A DNA stretch of 64,000 nucleotides, from the NCBI RefSeq assembly GCF_024220585.1, contig NZ_JAMXKF010000008.1:291068-355067 (forward strand). Direction: 5' to 3'. Shown here piece after piece: positions 8,512-17,280 of the stretch. The position numbers and the translations under genes were made by a program. The first letter of the stretch is position 1; every line of letters begins with the position of its first letter. Origin of the DNA: Dyadobacter diqingensis. GTDB taxonomy: Bacteria; Bacteroidota; Bacteroidia; Cytophagales; Spirosomataceae. Below the pieces are notes generated by a model. That model did not search any database. It saw only the letters and a program-made list of their open reading frames with translations, and was not told the DNA's origin.

Positions 8512-10125
8512 ATGGCAAATCAGCAAAGCACGCAGCAGCTTATTGAAAACCTCAAAGAAAGATATGAAAATGTCAAATTAGGCGGCGGACAAAAGAAGAT
8601 TGAAGCACATCATAAAAAGGGTAAACTGACGGCCCGGGAACGTATTAATTATTTGCTGGATGACGAAGCCTATTTTCTGGAAATAGGTGCTTTTGCCGGT
8701 GACGGGATGTATGAGGAAGACGGCGGATGTCCGTCGGGAGGTGTGGTTGCAGGTATTGGCTACATTTCTGGAAAGCAATGTGTTATCGTAGCCAATGACG
8801 CCACTGTAAAGGCGGGCGCATGGTTTCCCATCACCGCGAAGAAGAATTTGAGGGCTCAGGAAATTTCGATGGAAAATCTGCTGCCTATTATCTATCTGGT
8901 GGATAGCGCAGGGGTTTATCTTCCCATGCAGGCCGAAGTTTTTGCTGATAAGGAGCATTTCGGTCGTATTTTCAGGAATAACGCAAAAATGTCGGCAATG
9001 GGCATTGTGCAGATTTCAGCCATTATGGGAAGTTGCGTGGCTGGAGGTGCGTACTTGCCGATTATGTCCGATGAGGCGCTGATTGTGGAAGGCACCGGTT
9101 CTGTTTTTCTGGCCGGTCCTTATCTGGTGAAATCATCCGTTGGCGAAGATGTTGATGCCGAAACTTTGGGCGGGGCGACCATGCATTCTGAGATTTCTGG
9201 GGTGACGGATAATAAATATCCTGATGATCAATCATGCCTTGACGCGATCAAAAGGCATATGGATAAAATCGGTCAGTCTGCCTCAGCAGGGTTTGACAAA
9301 AAGGCTTCAATCTCTCCAACACGTTTGGTGGAGGAAATTTACAATATTCTTCCTGTCGACAGGCTCAAACCATATGACATGAAACACCTGCTCGAATGTA
9401 TCACTGATGGCTCTGAGCTGGATGAATACAAACCGGATTATGGTAAGACAATCATTTGTACATATGCCCGGATTGACGGTTGGGCGGTAGGCATTGTGGC
9501 CAATCAGCGGAAAATGGTAAAATCCGGGAAAGGTGAAATGCAGATGGGCGGCGTGATTTACGGGGAGTCCGCCGACAAGGCAGCGAGATTTATTATGAAC
9601 TGCAATCAAAAAAAGATCCCACTGGTGTTTTTTCATGATGTAACGGGTTTTATGGTCGGGAGCCGCGCCGAGCAGGGCGGGATAATAAAGGATGGCGCAA
9701 AAATGGTTAATGCCGTTGCGAATTCCGTAGTGCCTAAATTTACTTTTATCGTCGGGAATTCCTACGGAGCCGGTAATTACGCCATGTGTGGAAAAGCTTA
9801 TGACCCAAGGCTGATTTATGCCTGGCCGACGGCGCAAATGGCGGTTATGAGCGGAGCAACCGCCGCGAAAACATTGGTACAGATTCAAACAGCCACTTTA
9901 AAAGCCCAGGGGAAGGAGATTACAGCAGAGGCTGAGCAGGAATTGCTGGATCAGATAACGGATCGCTACAATGAAGAATTATCACCGTACCATGCGGCTG
10001 CGCGATTATGGGTGGACGGGATTATTGACCCTGTTGAAACACGGAAAATTATTTCGGTAGGCATTGAAGCAGCCAACCACGCCCCGATCACAGAAAGATT
10101 TAATGTTGGGGTAATTCAGGTTTGA
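8512..10125 (+). CDS. Acyl-CoA carboxylase carboxyltransferase (MCC-beta type)
   Basis: The carboxyltransferase (beta) subunit of a biotin-dependent acyl-CoA carboxylase, 537 residues. It carries both crotonase-fold halves: KMSAMGI...GSCVAGGAYLPIMSDE in the N half, and TGFMVGSRAEQGGI with GNSYGAGNYAMCGKAYDPR in the C half. The GVYLPMQAEVFADKEHFGRIF stretch resembles methylcrotonoyl-CoA carboxylase beta more than propionyl-CoA carboxylase, pointing to leucine breakdown, but the substrate is not proven. The start is set at the ATG at 8512 (MANQQSTQQ); a TTG 27 bp upstream is in frame but adds residues not typical of the family. The biotin-carrying alpha subunit is not next to it. Confidence 0.88.
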   Translation: MANQQSTQQLIENLKERYENVKLGGGQKKIEAHHKKGKLTARERINYLLDDEAYFLEIGAFAGDGMYEEDGGCPSGGVVAGIGYISGKQCVIVANDATVKAGAWFPITAKKNLRAQEISMENLLPIIYLVDSAGVYLPMQAEVFADKEHFGRIFRNNAKMSAMGIVQISAIMGSCVAGGAYLPIMSDEALIVEGTGSVFLAGPYLVKSSVGEDVDAETLGGATMHSEISGVTDNKYPDDQSCLDAIKRHMDKIGQSASAGFDKKASISPTRLVEEIYNILPVDRLKPYDMKHLLECITDGSELDEYKPDYGKTIICTYARIDGWAVGIVANQRKMVKSGKGEMQMGGVIYGESADKAARFIMNCNQKKIPLVFFHDVTGFMVGSRAEQGGIIKDGAKMVNAVANSVVPKFTFIVGNSYGAGNYAMCGKAYDPRLIYAWPTAQMAVMSGATAAKTLVQIQTATLKAQGKEITAEAEQELLDQITDRYNEELSPYHAAARLWVDGIIDPVETRKIISVGIEAANHAPITERFNVGVIQV

Positions 10126-10134
10126 GGAAGAAAA

Positions 10135-10167
10135 AAAGAAGTCAAGTTTTCAAAACTTGACTTCTTT
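10135..10167. terminator. Bidirectional terminator between carboxylase and purB
   Basis: A near-perfect 16-bp inverted repeat (AAAGAAGTCAAGTTTT / AAAACTTGACTTCTTT) lies between convergent genes. A-run before and T-run after let it work on both strands. A closely similar hairpin occurs at 23858-23892. Confidence 0.85.
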
Positions 10168-10193
10168 AAGTTTCACCAAAATAAAAATATCAA

Positions 10194-11549
10194 TTACCGT
10201 GTCTCCTCAACAACACCCAGATAATTAAATGGAGTGATCTGTCTTAGTTCTTCACGGATGCTTTCAGACACATCCAGGGTTTCAATGAAATGAGACATGG
10301 ATTCGTGCGTAATTTTTTCGTTCGTACGCGTTAGCGATTTTAGTGCTTCGTATGGTTTTGGATAACCTTCACGACGAAGAATTGTCTGGATAGCTTCTGA
10401 AACCACCGCCCAGTTTTCTTCAAGTTCAGATTTCAAAACATCTTCGTTCAGCTCCAATTTGCCCAATCCTTTGATCAAAGAATTAAGGGCAATGGCCTGA
10501 TGCGCCAATGGCACACCGATATTACGAAGTACCGTTGAATCCGTTAAATCTCTCTGCAAGCGGGAAATCGGCAATTTTTGTGCAAAATGCTCAAACAAGG
10601 CAGAAGCAAGTCCCAGGTTACCTTCCGAGTTTTCAAAATCGATCGGATTCACTTTATGCGGCATAGCAGAAGAACCTACTTCACCGGCCTTAATTTTCTG
10701 TTTGAAATAACCCATGGAAATGTAAGTCCACATATCCCGGTTAAGGTCGGTTAAAATGGTATTGACTCTTTTCAGGTTATCAAAAATGGCGGCCAAATTA
10801 TCGTAGTGCTCGATCTGTGTTGTATGACGGCTGCGTTTCAGACCTAAGCCATCAACAAAATGATTCCCGAAAGCCATCCAGTCCTGCTGTGGATAAGCCA
10901 CGTGGTGCGCGTTAAAGTTACCTGTTGCACCACCAAATTTTGCCGAATGCGGGATTTTTTCCAGCATTTCCAGCTGACGCTCCAATCTTTCAACGAATAC
11001 CAGGAATTCTTTCCCAACGCGTGTCGGAGAAGCTGGCTGTCCGTGCGTGAAAGCAAGCATCGGAATATTTTTCCACTCGATGGACATCCTCTTAAGTACA
11101 AAAAGAACCTGACGGAAAAGCGGCTTAATGGTTCTTTCCAATGCATCTTTCAGGGAAAGAGGAATGGCTGTGTTGTTGATATCCTGAGATGTAAGACCGA
11201 AGTGAATGAACTCCTGATAAGCCTCAATACCCAGTTTTTCGAATTGTTCTTTGATAAAATATTCAACCGCCTTTACGTCGTGGTTGGTTTCCTTCTCGAT
11301 ATCCTTGATATGCAAGGCATTTTCCTCATTAAAATCTTCGTAGATCTTACGTAAAGAAGGATAGAGTTTCTTGTCAAATTCTGATAACTGAGGAAGTGGA
11401 ATTTCACAAAGCGCTATGAAATATTCTACTTCTACGTATACTCTGTAATAGATAAGAGCGTATTCAGAAAAATAAGCGGAAAGTTCAGATACTTGCTTAT
11501 AGTAGCGACCGTCGACCGGCGAAATAGCCGTAAGTTGATTTAATGACAT
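10194..11549 (-). CDS. purB: Adenylosuccinate lyase
   Basis: A 451-residue fumarase/aspartase-superfamily lyase that splits SAICAR in purine synthesis and adenylosuccinate in AMP synthesis, both releasing fumarate. Landmarks are TNHDVKAVE (residues 88-96), the general-acid region THGQPASPT (168-176), and the mobile signature loop GSSAMPHKVNP (292-302) with the catalytic serine. It matches the longer gamma-proteobacterial/Bacteroidota PurB class. It is convergent with the carboxylase gene; a -7 box lies 32 bp upstream of the ATG. No other purine genes are near. Confidence 0.96.
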   Translation of the reverse strand: MSLNQLTAISPVDGRYYKQVSELSAYFSEYALIYYRVYVEVEYFIALCEIPLPQLSEFDKKLYPSLRKIYEDFNEENALHIKDIEKETNHDVKAVEYFIKEQFEKLGIEAYQEFIHFGLTSQDINNTAIPLSLKDALERTIKPLFRQVLFVLKRMSIEWKNIPMLAFTHGQPASPTRVGKEFLVFVERLERQLEMLEKIPHSAKFGGATGNFNAHHVAYPQQDWMAFGNHFVDGLGLKRSRHTTQIEHYDNLAAIFDNLKRVNTILTDLNRDMWTYISMGYFKQKIKAGEVGSSAMPHKVNPIDFENSEGNLGLASALFEHFAQKLPISRLQRDLTDSTVLRNIGVPLAHQAIALNSLIKGLGKLELNEDVLKSELEENWAVVSEAIQTILRREGYPKPYEALKSLTRTNEKITHESMSHFIETLDVSESIREELRQITPFNYLGVVEETR

Positions 11550-11580
11550 GATTTACAATGCAAAGAGATAAATTTTAGTG

Positions 11581-11588
11581 CAAAGTTA
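11581..11588 (-). promoter_or_regulatory. -7 box for purB
   Basis: The minus strand reads TAACTTTG followed by CAC, a very typical Bacteroidota -7 element with initiation just after. It lies 32 bp upstream of the purB ATG. A TTTG at 11605-11608 (minus strand) is nearer than the usual -33 spacing. Confidence 0.6.
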
Positions 11589-11708
11589 GTAGAATTCACG
11601 AGCACAAACTGGTATAATCGTTACGAAATATTCTTTTTGGTATTTGTCTAGGTTATTTTAATACTATTTACATATTTGCCAAACAATCTTTATCCCTATT
11701 CCATCCTT

Positions 11709-12449
11709 ATGCAGCAAACCCCATTCATCGGAGAATTAATCGGTACCATGATAATCATTTTGTTAGGAAACGGAGTGGTTGCCAATGTGGTTTTGAAACA
11801 GACAAAAGGAGAAAATGGAGGATGGATTGTGATCACAGCAGGCTGGGCCTTTGCTGTAACCTTTGGCGTTTTTGTGGCCAACGCATTCGGAAGCCCGGGT
11901 GCGCATCTGAATCCCGCCGTGACGATTGCGTTTGCTGTTCTGAAAAGTGATTACAGTAATGTCGTATCATTTATTTCTGCGCAGTTAATAGGTGCATTTC
12001 TGGGCGCGGTTCTGGTTTGGCTGCAATATCTGCCGCATTGGAAAGCCACAGAAGATCATGGGAGCAAACTGGCTTGTTTTTCAACCAATCCCGCTATCAA
12101 CTCTCCGATTGCCAACTTTCTTAGCGAATTTATAGCAACTATCGTACTGATTATCGGTATTGCCGCCATTGGTTTTTCTGGAACCTCCGACGTTCAACGC
12201 GGACCGATTCCTTCCGGTATTGCCCCTTATCTTGTGGGTTTGCTTGTTTGGAGCATTGGCCTCTCTTTGGGCGGGACCACAGGGTATGCGATTAATCCCG
12301 TCAGAGATTTGGGGCCGCGGATTGCACATGCGATTCTCCCTATTCCCAACAAAGGATCGTCGCAGTGGGGATATGCCTGGGTTCCGATCGCCGGGCCCGT
12401 TTTGGGTGCCATTGTGGGAGCTGTTATCCTGCGCATGTTTTCATTTTAA
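11709..12449 (+). CDS. MIP family aquaporin / glycerol facilitator
   Basis: A 246-residue channel of the major intrinsic protein family with six membrane helices and two half-helices, letting water or small polyols cross the inner membrane. The first pore motif is canonical NPA (residues 68-70, in AHLNPAVT). The second is NPV (196-198, in YAINPVRDLGPR) rather than NPA. The aspartate after it (D200) is the residue that marks glycerol-facilitator-type members. Start chosen at the ATG at 11709 (MQQTPFIGEL); the longer frame opens at a TTG and adds no family-like residues. No glycerol kinase or dehydrogenase is adjacent, so the substrate is open. Confidence 0.88.
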   Translation: MQQTPFIGELIGTMIIILLGNGVVANVVLKQTKGENGGWIVITAGWAFAVTFGVFVANAFGSPGAHLNPAVTIAFAVLKSDYSNVVSFISAQLIGAFLGAVLVWLQYLPHWKATEDHGSKLACFSTNPAINSPIANFLSEFIATIVLIIGIAAIGFSGTSDVQRGPIPSGIAPYLVGLLVWSIGLSLGGTTGYAINPVRDLGPRIAHAILPIPNKGSSQWGYAWVPIAGPVLGAIVGAVILRMFSF

Positions 12450-12468
12450 CCAATAAATTCCTTGCACC

Positions 12469-12957
12469 ATGGCCAAGAAAATTCTTATCGGTCTGTTGGT
12501 TGTTTTGGTTCTGATTCAATTGATCAGACCAACCCGGAATGAGTCGACTGCGATGTCGGCAAACCACATCGAAAAACAGTACATTGTTCCGGAAAATGTC
12601 AAACTGATTTTAGGTAAAGCCTGCGGGGATTGCCATTCAAATAATACGGTCTATCCATGGTATGCGCAGTTGCAGCCGGGTGCATGGTTTATCAACCACC
12701 ATATTGTTGATGGTAAAAAACATTTTAACTTATCAGAGTTTGCTGATTATGATCCAAAAAAAGCCGATCATAAACTGGATGAACTGGTGGAAGAAATCGA
12801 GGGGCACGGCATGCCTCTGGAATCCTATCTCTGGCTGCATCCGGATGCAAAACTGACAGAAACGGAAATCACGGAGGTAGTGGATTGGGCAAACGGAATC
12901 CGCAAGGAAATCCAGACCACTTATCCCGAAGCTTTTGTAAAAAAGGATAAAGAATAA
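12469..12957 (+). CDS. Haem-binding domain protein (membrane-anchored, mono-haem)
   Basis: A 162-residue protein with an N-terminal membrane anchor (residues 4-20) and a short haem-binding domain. It carries a c-type haem motif, CGDCH (C52, C55, H56), followed by SNNTVYPWYAQLQPGAWF and INHHIVDGKKHFNLSEF, the conserved pattern of the small Bacteroidota haem_bd family. It would face the periplasm and may transfer electrons or sense redox state; no partner is known. It starts 19 bp after the aquaporin gene and may share its transcript. Confidence 0.82.
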   Translation: MAKKILIGLLVVLVLIQLIRPTRNESTAMSANHIEKQYIVPENVKLILGKACGDCHSNNTVYPWYAQLQPGAWFINHHIVDGKKHFNLSEFADYDPKKADHKLDELVEEIEGHGMPLESYLWLHPDAKLTETEITEVVDWANGIRKEIQTTYPEAFVKKDKE

Positions 12958-13040
12958 AATGACAGTATTCAACGAATTTTAAACAAAACGAGCGCGGATA
13001 ATATCAAACTAATTTGCTCTAATTTCACAACAATATCACG

Positions 13041-13496
13041 ATGAGATTTGACTACATCTTCAAAGATGCTTTCGATACGTTTAAAGTTTTTCAAAATCTG
13101 ACCGTTGATCAGGCCAACGAGCTTCCTGAAAACGCACCGCAAAGTATCTGGCAGATTCTAAATCATCTGGCAATTTTACAGGAAGAGGAGTTGACAATAC
13201 TTAATGATATGAACCAGAAAAGTGCTGTAAAAGAATCAGAATCGTGGGTTGAACAAAAGACAGTCGATGACCAGACGCAGCTTGACCGCATTTTGGTACA
13301 ATTGAATAAACAAATAATGTCTGTAAAAGCCAAGGTATCTGAGCTGAGCATTTCGACAAATAATCTGGAACAAAAATTAATTGCTGTTCAAAATTTTTCA
13401 GTGCACTTGTCTTTTCATTTAGGAGAAATCGTTTTAATCAGACGAATGAACGGAAGTTATCCACTTGCCGCCGATATGAAAGATTTTCTGGCCTAG
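13041..13496 (+). CDS. DinB-like four-helix protein
   Basis: A 151-residue, mostly helical protein with features of the DinB/YfiT-like superfamily: SIWQILNHLAILQEEE near the first helix pair and FSVHLSFHLGEIVLIRR near the C-terminus, which supply histidines where the family binds a metal. Members of this superfamily include thiol-dependent transferases and damage-induced proteins, but most are uncharacterised. It ends 2 bp before the end of the convergent cytochrome gene, with no room for a terminator between them. Confidence 0.65.
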   Translation: MRFDYIFKDAFDTFKVFQNLTVDQANELPENAPQSIWQILNHLAILQEEELTILNDMNQKSAVKESESWVEQKTVDDQTQLDRILVQLNKQIMSVKAKVSELSISTNNLEQKLIAVQNFSVHLSFHLGEIVLIRRMNGSYPLAADMKDFLA

Positions 13497-13498
13497 AT

Positions 13499-15682
13499 CT
13501 AATTCACAAACACTTCGTCAATAAATACCCAGGCTTTTTCTCCTTTTCCGGGATGCCAGGACGGTAACTTTGATAAAGGTTTGGCTATAACTTTCAAACA
13601 GCCTATTTCCTGTGTGCCGAAATCAAAATCAAATACCAGATTTTCTGAATTGGAAGTTGTTTTTACAGGCGTCTCAGGATTAAGTACCTTTAATAACTTC
13701 ATCTGCTTTTCATTCGCACCACCCCAGACTTCAATACGAACCGGTGGGAAGATATATCCGCCAACATTGCGCAACATACTCAGCGTCACACTTTGTGCCT
13801 TAACAGGTTTGTTAAAATACAAATAAGCCTGAAAATCTACATCGCGGTAACCCAGCCATTTACCACTCGAAGTGGATTGATCGCTTTTTACACCATCGTA
13901 CAAAGTTTTCGCACCCTGCGCCGGATATTTAATATCGGTCTTGGTAATCAACCTTGCGCTATCCGCATGGAAAGTGGATTTGAAGAAAAACTTTTCGACA
14001 GTCTTGCTACCATACCAGCCTTTTTTGAATGCCCTGGCTTTGATTTTTGTGTTTTTTGCGGCAGGAAAAGGCTTGTTATAAACAAGCGACGTCGTGCTGT
14101 CCGGCTCCGAACCATCGAGGGTGTAGCGAATAACCGTTCCGGGAATCTGGTGTTTCAGCCGGATTTCCGTATTTCCTGACAAAATCTGGCTTTCATTTTC
14201 TATAACAGGCGGGTTGAGGTTCAGCACCAGCGTATCACCGCGAAACCCGGTTTCATAATTTATTCCGGCCGACTTTTTCAAGGTTATCATTTCATCCGGT
14301 GTCAATTCGGTATTCCAGACAAATACATTTTTCAGGGAAGGTATCTGTGAAAGTGCCTGAACCTGGGCAAGTTTTACTTTTGTGCCGCTCAACGACAGAC
14401 TTCTCAATTTTGGCAGTTTTTTCAACTCCTGCAATGTCGAGCCGGTAATATCGGTAAAATTCAGGATCAGTTTTCGTAACTCCGTAAACTGGCTTATCGT
14501 TTTCAGATCCTCGTCTTTGACCGGCATTTTACTCAAATCCATTTGGATGATCTGGCCTTTCAAAGGAGCCAGCGCACCGATATCCTCCGCTTTAAAATTG
14601 GCGCGGTTGTAGAAATTGACTGCCAAAGCAGGAGATTCCGCCGCCACCGACTTAATCAGACGATAAGTAGAATTCAACTCCTTGATTTTGTCGGCACTGG
14701 CTGCGCTAAACGCATATTTTTCCTCAGCCTCTCCACTAGCCAGCACATTTTGTGCATAACTATACATCGGGCTCTGCGGATTAAGCGATTTAACCATCAG
14801 ATCAAATTTCGAACCACCTTTGATCCATGCTTCCAGCAATGCTATTTCCTCGTCTGTCAAAGGCACTTTTCCTCTCGGCGGCATGTGTTTTTTGTCGTCC
14901 AGCGGCAAATGCACCCTTGTTAATAACACGCCCAAATCTACTTTGGTCGTATCCCAGGGAGTGCCTTCTTTTCCGCCTTTTGCAAACAGCTCTTTGGTCT
15001 GCATCTGCAAATCTCCTTTTGATTTCTGGGCATTATGGCACGAAATACATTTTTGTTCTAGAATTGGCTCCACCAGATCCGTATACACATTCGCTTCTTC
15101 GAAAGTTACCTTGTCATTTTCAACCATAGCGAGTTGCATCGGGGCCGTTAAAAAATCTTCTCCATGGGTAAGATTTCCGCCCAAATGGCCTCCTATTAAT
15201 AACATAACCAGCAATGAAACCGATATTAGCTTCGCCGGCAGTTTCCAGGGCGGCAAATATTTTTTGAAGCTGTACCAGACGATACTGCAAAGCGAAATGA
15301 TAACTCCCAGCCATTTGTGCCAGAAAAGGGCATCTGCTTCATATCCTTCTTCGCGGGATAATACAAAACCGGAAAACGCCGCCACAACGGATGTCAGTGT
15401 CCCGATCAGTAATAAAGTATCCGCCAGGTTTTCATTCCACTTACCAGAATCTTCTTTTTCGACGAGGAGAATCCAGATCGAATAGAGCATCAGCACAACC
15501 AGTGGAAAATGCAAAACCAAAGGGTGCATACGTCCGAATGATTGCATCCAGACCGGCACCACAAACCGGTTTTCAAAAAGTAAAAGAAAAACTAAAAGGC
15601 CATTCAGAAAGAAGGCAAAATTATAAACCCATCCCTTCCAATCTGAAAAAGAACGGCCGTCTGGTCGTGATGCTGACTCCAT
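13499..15682 (-). CDS. DUF2231 membrane / cytochrome c / LRR / sugar-binding multidomain protein
   Basis: A 727-residue composite protein, last gene of a three-gene minus-strand module. Residues 20-170 hold about five membrane helices with the DUF2231-like RMHPLVLHFPLVVL signature. At about 200-290 is a planctomycete-type cytochrome c domain with CISCH (C212, C215, H216) and a distal HMPPRGKVPLTDEEI segment supplying the likely Met ligand. Residues 390-470 look like leucine-rich repeats (LRKLILNFTDITG, LRSLSLSGTKV). Next comes a chitobiase-type C-terminal domain (IRYTLDGSEPDSTTS, about 510-560). The last 130 residues resemble a discoidin-like carbohydrate-binding fold. Its ATG overlaps the DUF1501 stop by one base (TAATG), so translation is probably coupled. 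Likely a membrane electron acceptor tethered to a surface ligand-binding part; function inferred only. Confidence 0.8.
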   Translation of the reverse strand: MESASRPDGRSFSDWKGWVYNFAFFLNGLLVFLLLFENRFVVPVWMQSFGRMHPLVLHFPLVVLMLYSIWILLVEKEDSGKWNENLADTLLLIGTLTSVVAAFSGFVLSREEGYEADALFWHKWLGVIISLCSIVWYSFKKYLPPWKLPAKLISVSLLVMLLIGGHLGGNLTHGEDFLTAPMQLAMVENDKVTFEEANVYTDLVEPILEQKCISCHNAQKSKGDLQMQTKELFAKGGKEGTPWDTTKVDLGVLLTRVHLPLDDKKHMPPRGKVPLTDEEIALLEAWIKGGSKFDLMVKSLNPQSPMYSYAQNVLASGEAEEKYAFSAASADKIKELNSTYRLIKSVAAESPALAVNFYNRANFKAEDIGALAPLKGQIIQMDLSKMPVKDEDLKTISQFTELRKLILNFTDITGSTLQELKKLPKLRSLSLSGTKVKLAQVQALSQIPSLKNVFVWNTELTPDEMITLKKSAGINYETGFRGDTLVLNLNPPVIENESQILSGNTEIRLKHQIPGTVIRYTLDGSEPDSTTSLVYNKPFPAAKNTKIKARAFKKGWYGSKTVEKFFFKSTFHADSARLITKTDIKYPAQGAKTLYDGVKSDQSTSSGKWLGYRDVDFQAYLYFNKPVKAQSVTLSMLRNVGGYIFPPVRIEVWGGANEKQMKLLKVLNPETPVKTTSNSENLVFDFDFGTQEIGCLKVIAKPLSKLPSWHPGKGEKAWVFIDEVFVN

Positions 15683-17139
15683 TAAACAATAATTCCTTTT
15701 ACTAATTTGCCAGCAACATCAGTCAGTCTGTATCTGCGTCCCTGATGCTTGTAAACTAATTTTTCGTGATCCAAACCTAACTGATTTAATATGGTAGCAT
15801 GGAAATCATGCACATGAACCGGGTCTTTTACAATGTTATAACCAAATTCATCCGTCTCTCCATAGACAATGCCAGGTTTCACGCCACCACCAGCCATCCA
15901 GACTGTGAAGGCACGCGGATGATGATCGCGACCGTAATTATCCTTAGTCAAAGTACCCTGACAATAGTTCGTACGTCCAAATTCTCCTCCCCATATTACC
16001 AGTGTTTCATCCAGCAGGCCCCGTTGTTTCAGGTCGGTGATCAGTGCAGCCGATGCCTGATCGACATCCATACACTGTCCTTTTATTTCGTTTGGCAAAC
16101 CACCATGGCTGTCCCAGCCCTGATGATAAAGTTGTATAAAACGAACGCCCTGTTCAGAAAGCTTTCTTGCTAAAAGACAATTTGCAGCATAAGTCCCGGG
16201 CACCAAACACTCCGGTCCGTACATTTTCACGATTGATTCCGGTTCCCGGGTCATATCCGTGATTTCAGGAACGGCCGTTTGCATCCGATAGGCCATTTCA
16301 TACTGCTGAATCTTGGCCGTAACTTCCGGATCTCCGAATTCATCAAATGTATTTTGATTCAGCTGAGAAAGTTTATCCAGCATTTTTCGTCTTTCCTCCC
16401 GGTTCATACCATCTGGATCATTCAAATACAGTACAGGATTTTCTCCGCTGCTGAATTGTACGCCCTGATGGACAGAATCCAAAAAGCCATTCGTCCACAA
16501 TTTTGAATAAACTCCTTGTCCGTTTCCTTTTCCCCTTGACAACAGCACACAAAAACCTGGCAAATTCTGGTTTTCGCTGCCCAAGCCATAACTCAGCCAT
16601 GCGCCCATACTGGGCCGGTTTCCTACCTGAGCCCCTGTCTGAAAGAATGTCAGTGCCGGGTCATGGTTTATCGCCTCCGTATTCAGGGTTTTGATAATAC
16701 ATAGGTCATCGACGATCTTGGACATATGGGGCAATAATTCGCTCATCCAGGCGCCCGATTTTCCATATTGCGCAAAATTAAAAACAGAGCCTGCCAAAGG
16801 AAACTTAGCCTGATTTGCCGTCATACCGGTCAGGCGCTGACCCGCACGAATGGATTCAGGTAAATCCTGACCATGCATTTTATTGAGCATGGGCTTATAG
16901 TCAAATAAATCCAGCTGCGAAGGCGCTCCGTTCTGAAAAAGGTAAATAACCCTTTTCGCTTTCGGGGCAAAATGTGGCAAACCCGCCATGAGGTCATTCA
17001 CATCGCTTTCCCCTCCGCCTTTAAAAATGTCAGGTATGAGTAAGGAACCCAAGGCAGCACTCCCCAAGCCCAGACTAAGCTTGGACAAAAAGTGTCTTCG
17101 GTTTGTGTTTAAGCCAAAATCAAAAATAGGTTTTTCCAT
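15682..17139 (-). CDS. DUF1501 protein with Tat signal
   Basis: A 485-residue DUF1501 protein (alkaline-phosphatase/sulfatase superfamily relative). The N-terminus NRRHFLSKLSLGLGSAALG is a twin-arginine export signal, suggesting it is folded, perhaps with a metal, before export. Conserved family segments include AKRVIYLFQNGAPSQLDLFD, LLPHMSKIVDDLCIIKTL, and GWDSHGGLPNEIKGQ, and the metal-type GGEFGRTNYCQG and RDHHPRAFTVWMAGGG. DUF1501 genes nearly always sit beside DUF1549/DUF1553 cytochrome genes, as here. The biochemical role is unproven; an inferred role is oxidation or hydrolysis of an extracellular glycan with electrons passed to the cytochromes. Its stop overlaps the start of the next gene by one base. 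Confidence 0.87.
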   Translation of the reverse strand: MEKPIFDFGLNTNRRHFLSKLSLGLGSAALGSLLIPDIFKGGGESDVNDLMAGLPHFAPKAKRVIYLFQNGAPSQLDLFDYKPMLNKMHGQDLPESIRAGQRLTGMTANQAKFPLAGSVFNFAQYGKSGAWMSELLPHMSKIVDDLCIIKTLNTEAINHDPALTFFQTGAQVGNRPSMGAWLSYGLGSENQNLPGFCVLLSRGKGNGQGVYSKLWTNGFLDSVHQGVQFSSGENPVLYLNDPDGMNREERRKMLDKLSQLNQNTFDEFGDPEVTAKIQQYEMAYRMQTAVPEITDMTREPESIVKMYGPECLVPGTYAANCLLARKLSEQGVRFIQLYHQGWDSHGGLPNEIKGQCMDVDQASAALITDLKQRGLLDETLVIWGGEFGRTNYCQGTLTKDNYGRDHHPRAFTVWMAGGGVKPGIVYGETDEFGYNIVKDPVHVHDFHATILNQLGLDHEKLVYKHQGRRYRLTDVAGKLVKGIIV

Positions 17140-17159
17140 AGGGAATCGGTTTTGGCTAT

Positions 17160-17277
17160 CAGCTGTTGGCTTTTAGCTAAGTCCAGGGTAATAATTTCTT
17201 CTTAATAAAACGACATTAAATTCTACTTCTAAAAACCTTGGATCGAGCCAGGCCTAACCGCTAATAGCCAACAGCTG
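17160..17277. repeat. Inverted repeat in gap between DUF1553 and DUF1501 genes
   Basis: CAGCTGTTGGCTTTTAGC (17160-17177) and GCTAATAGCCAACAGCTG (17260-17277) are inverted copies with 17 of 18 positions matching, 82 bp apart. They nearly fill the 141-bp gap. It could form a long hairpin in the transcript or be the ends of a small mobile relic. Confidence 0.7.
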
Positions 17278-17280
17278 GAC

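Noticed and set aside
9307..9888. Minus-strand reading frame of 193 residues
   Set aside because: Antisense to the carboxyltransferase, no motif.
14820..15485. Long plus-strand reading frame of 221 residues
   Set aside because: Antisense to the DUF2231/cytochrome protein, where the real gene has clear motifs.
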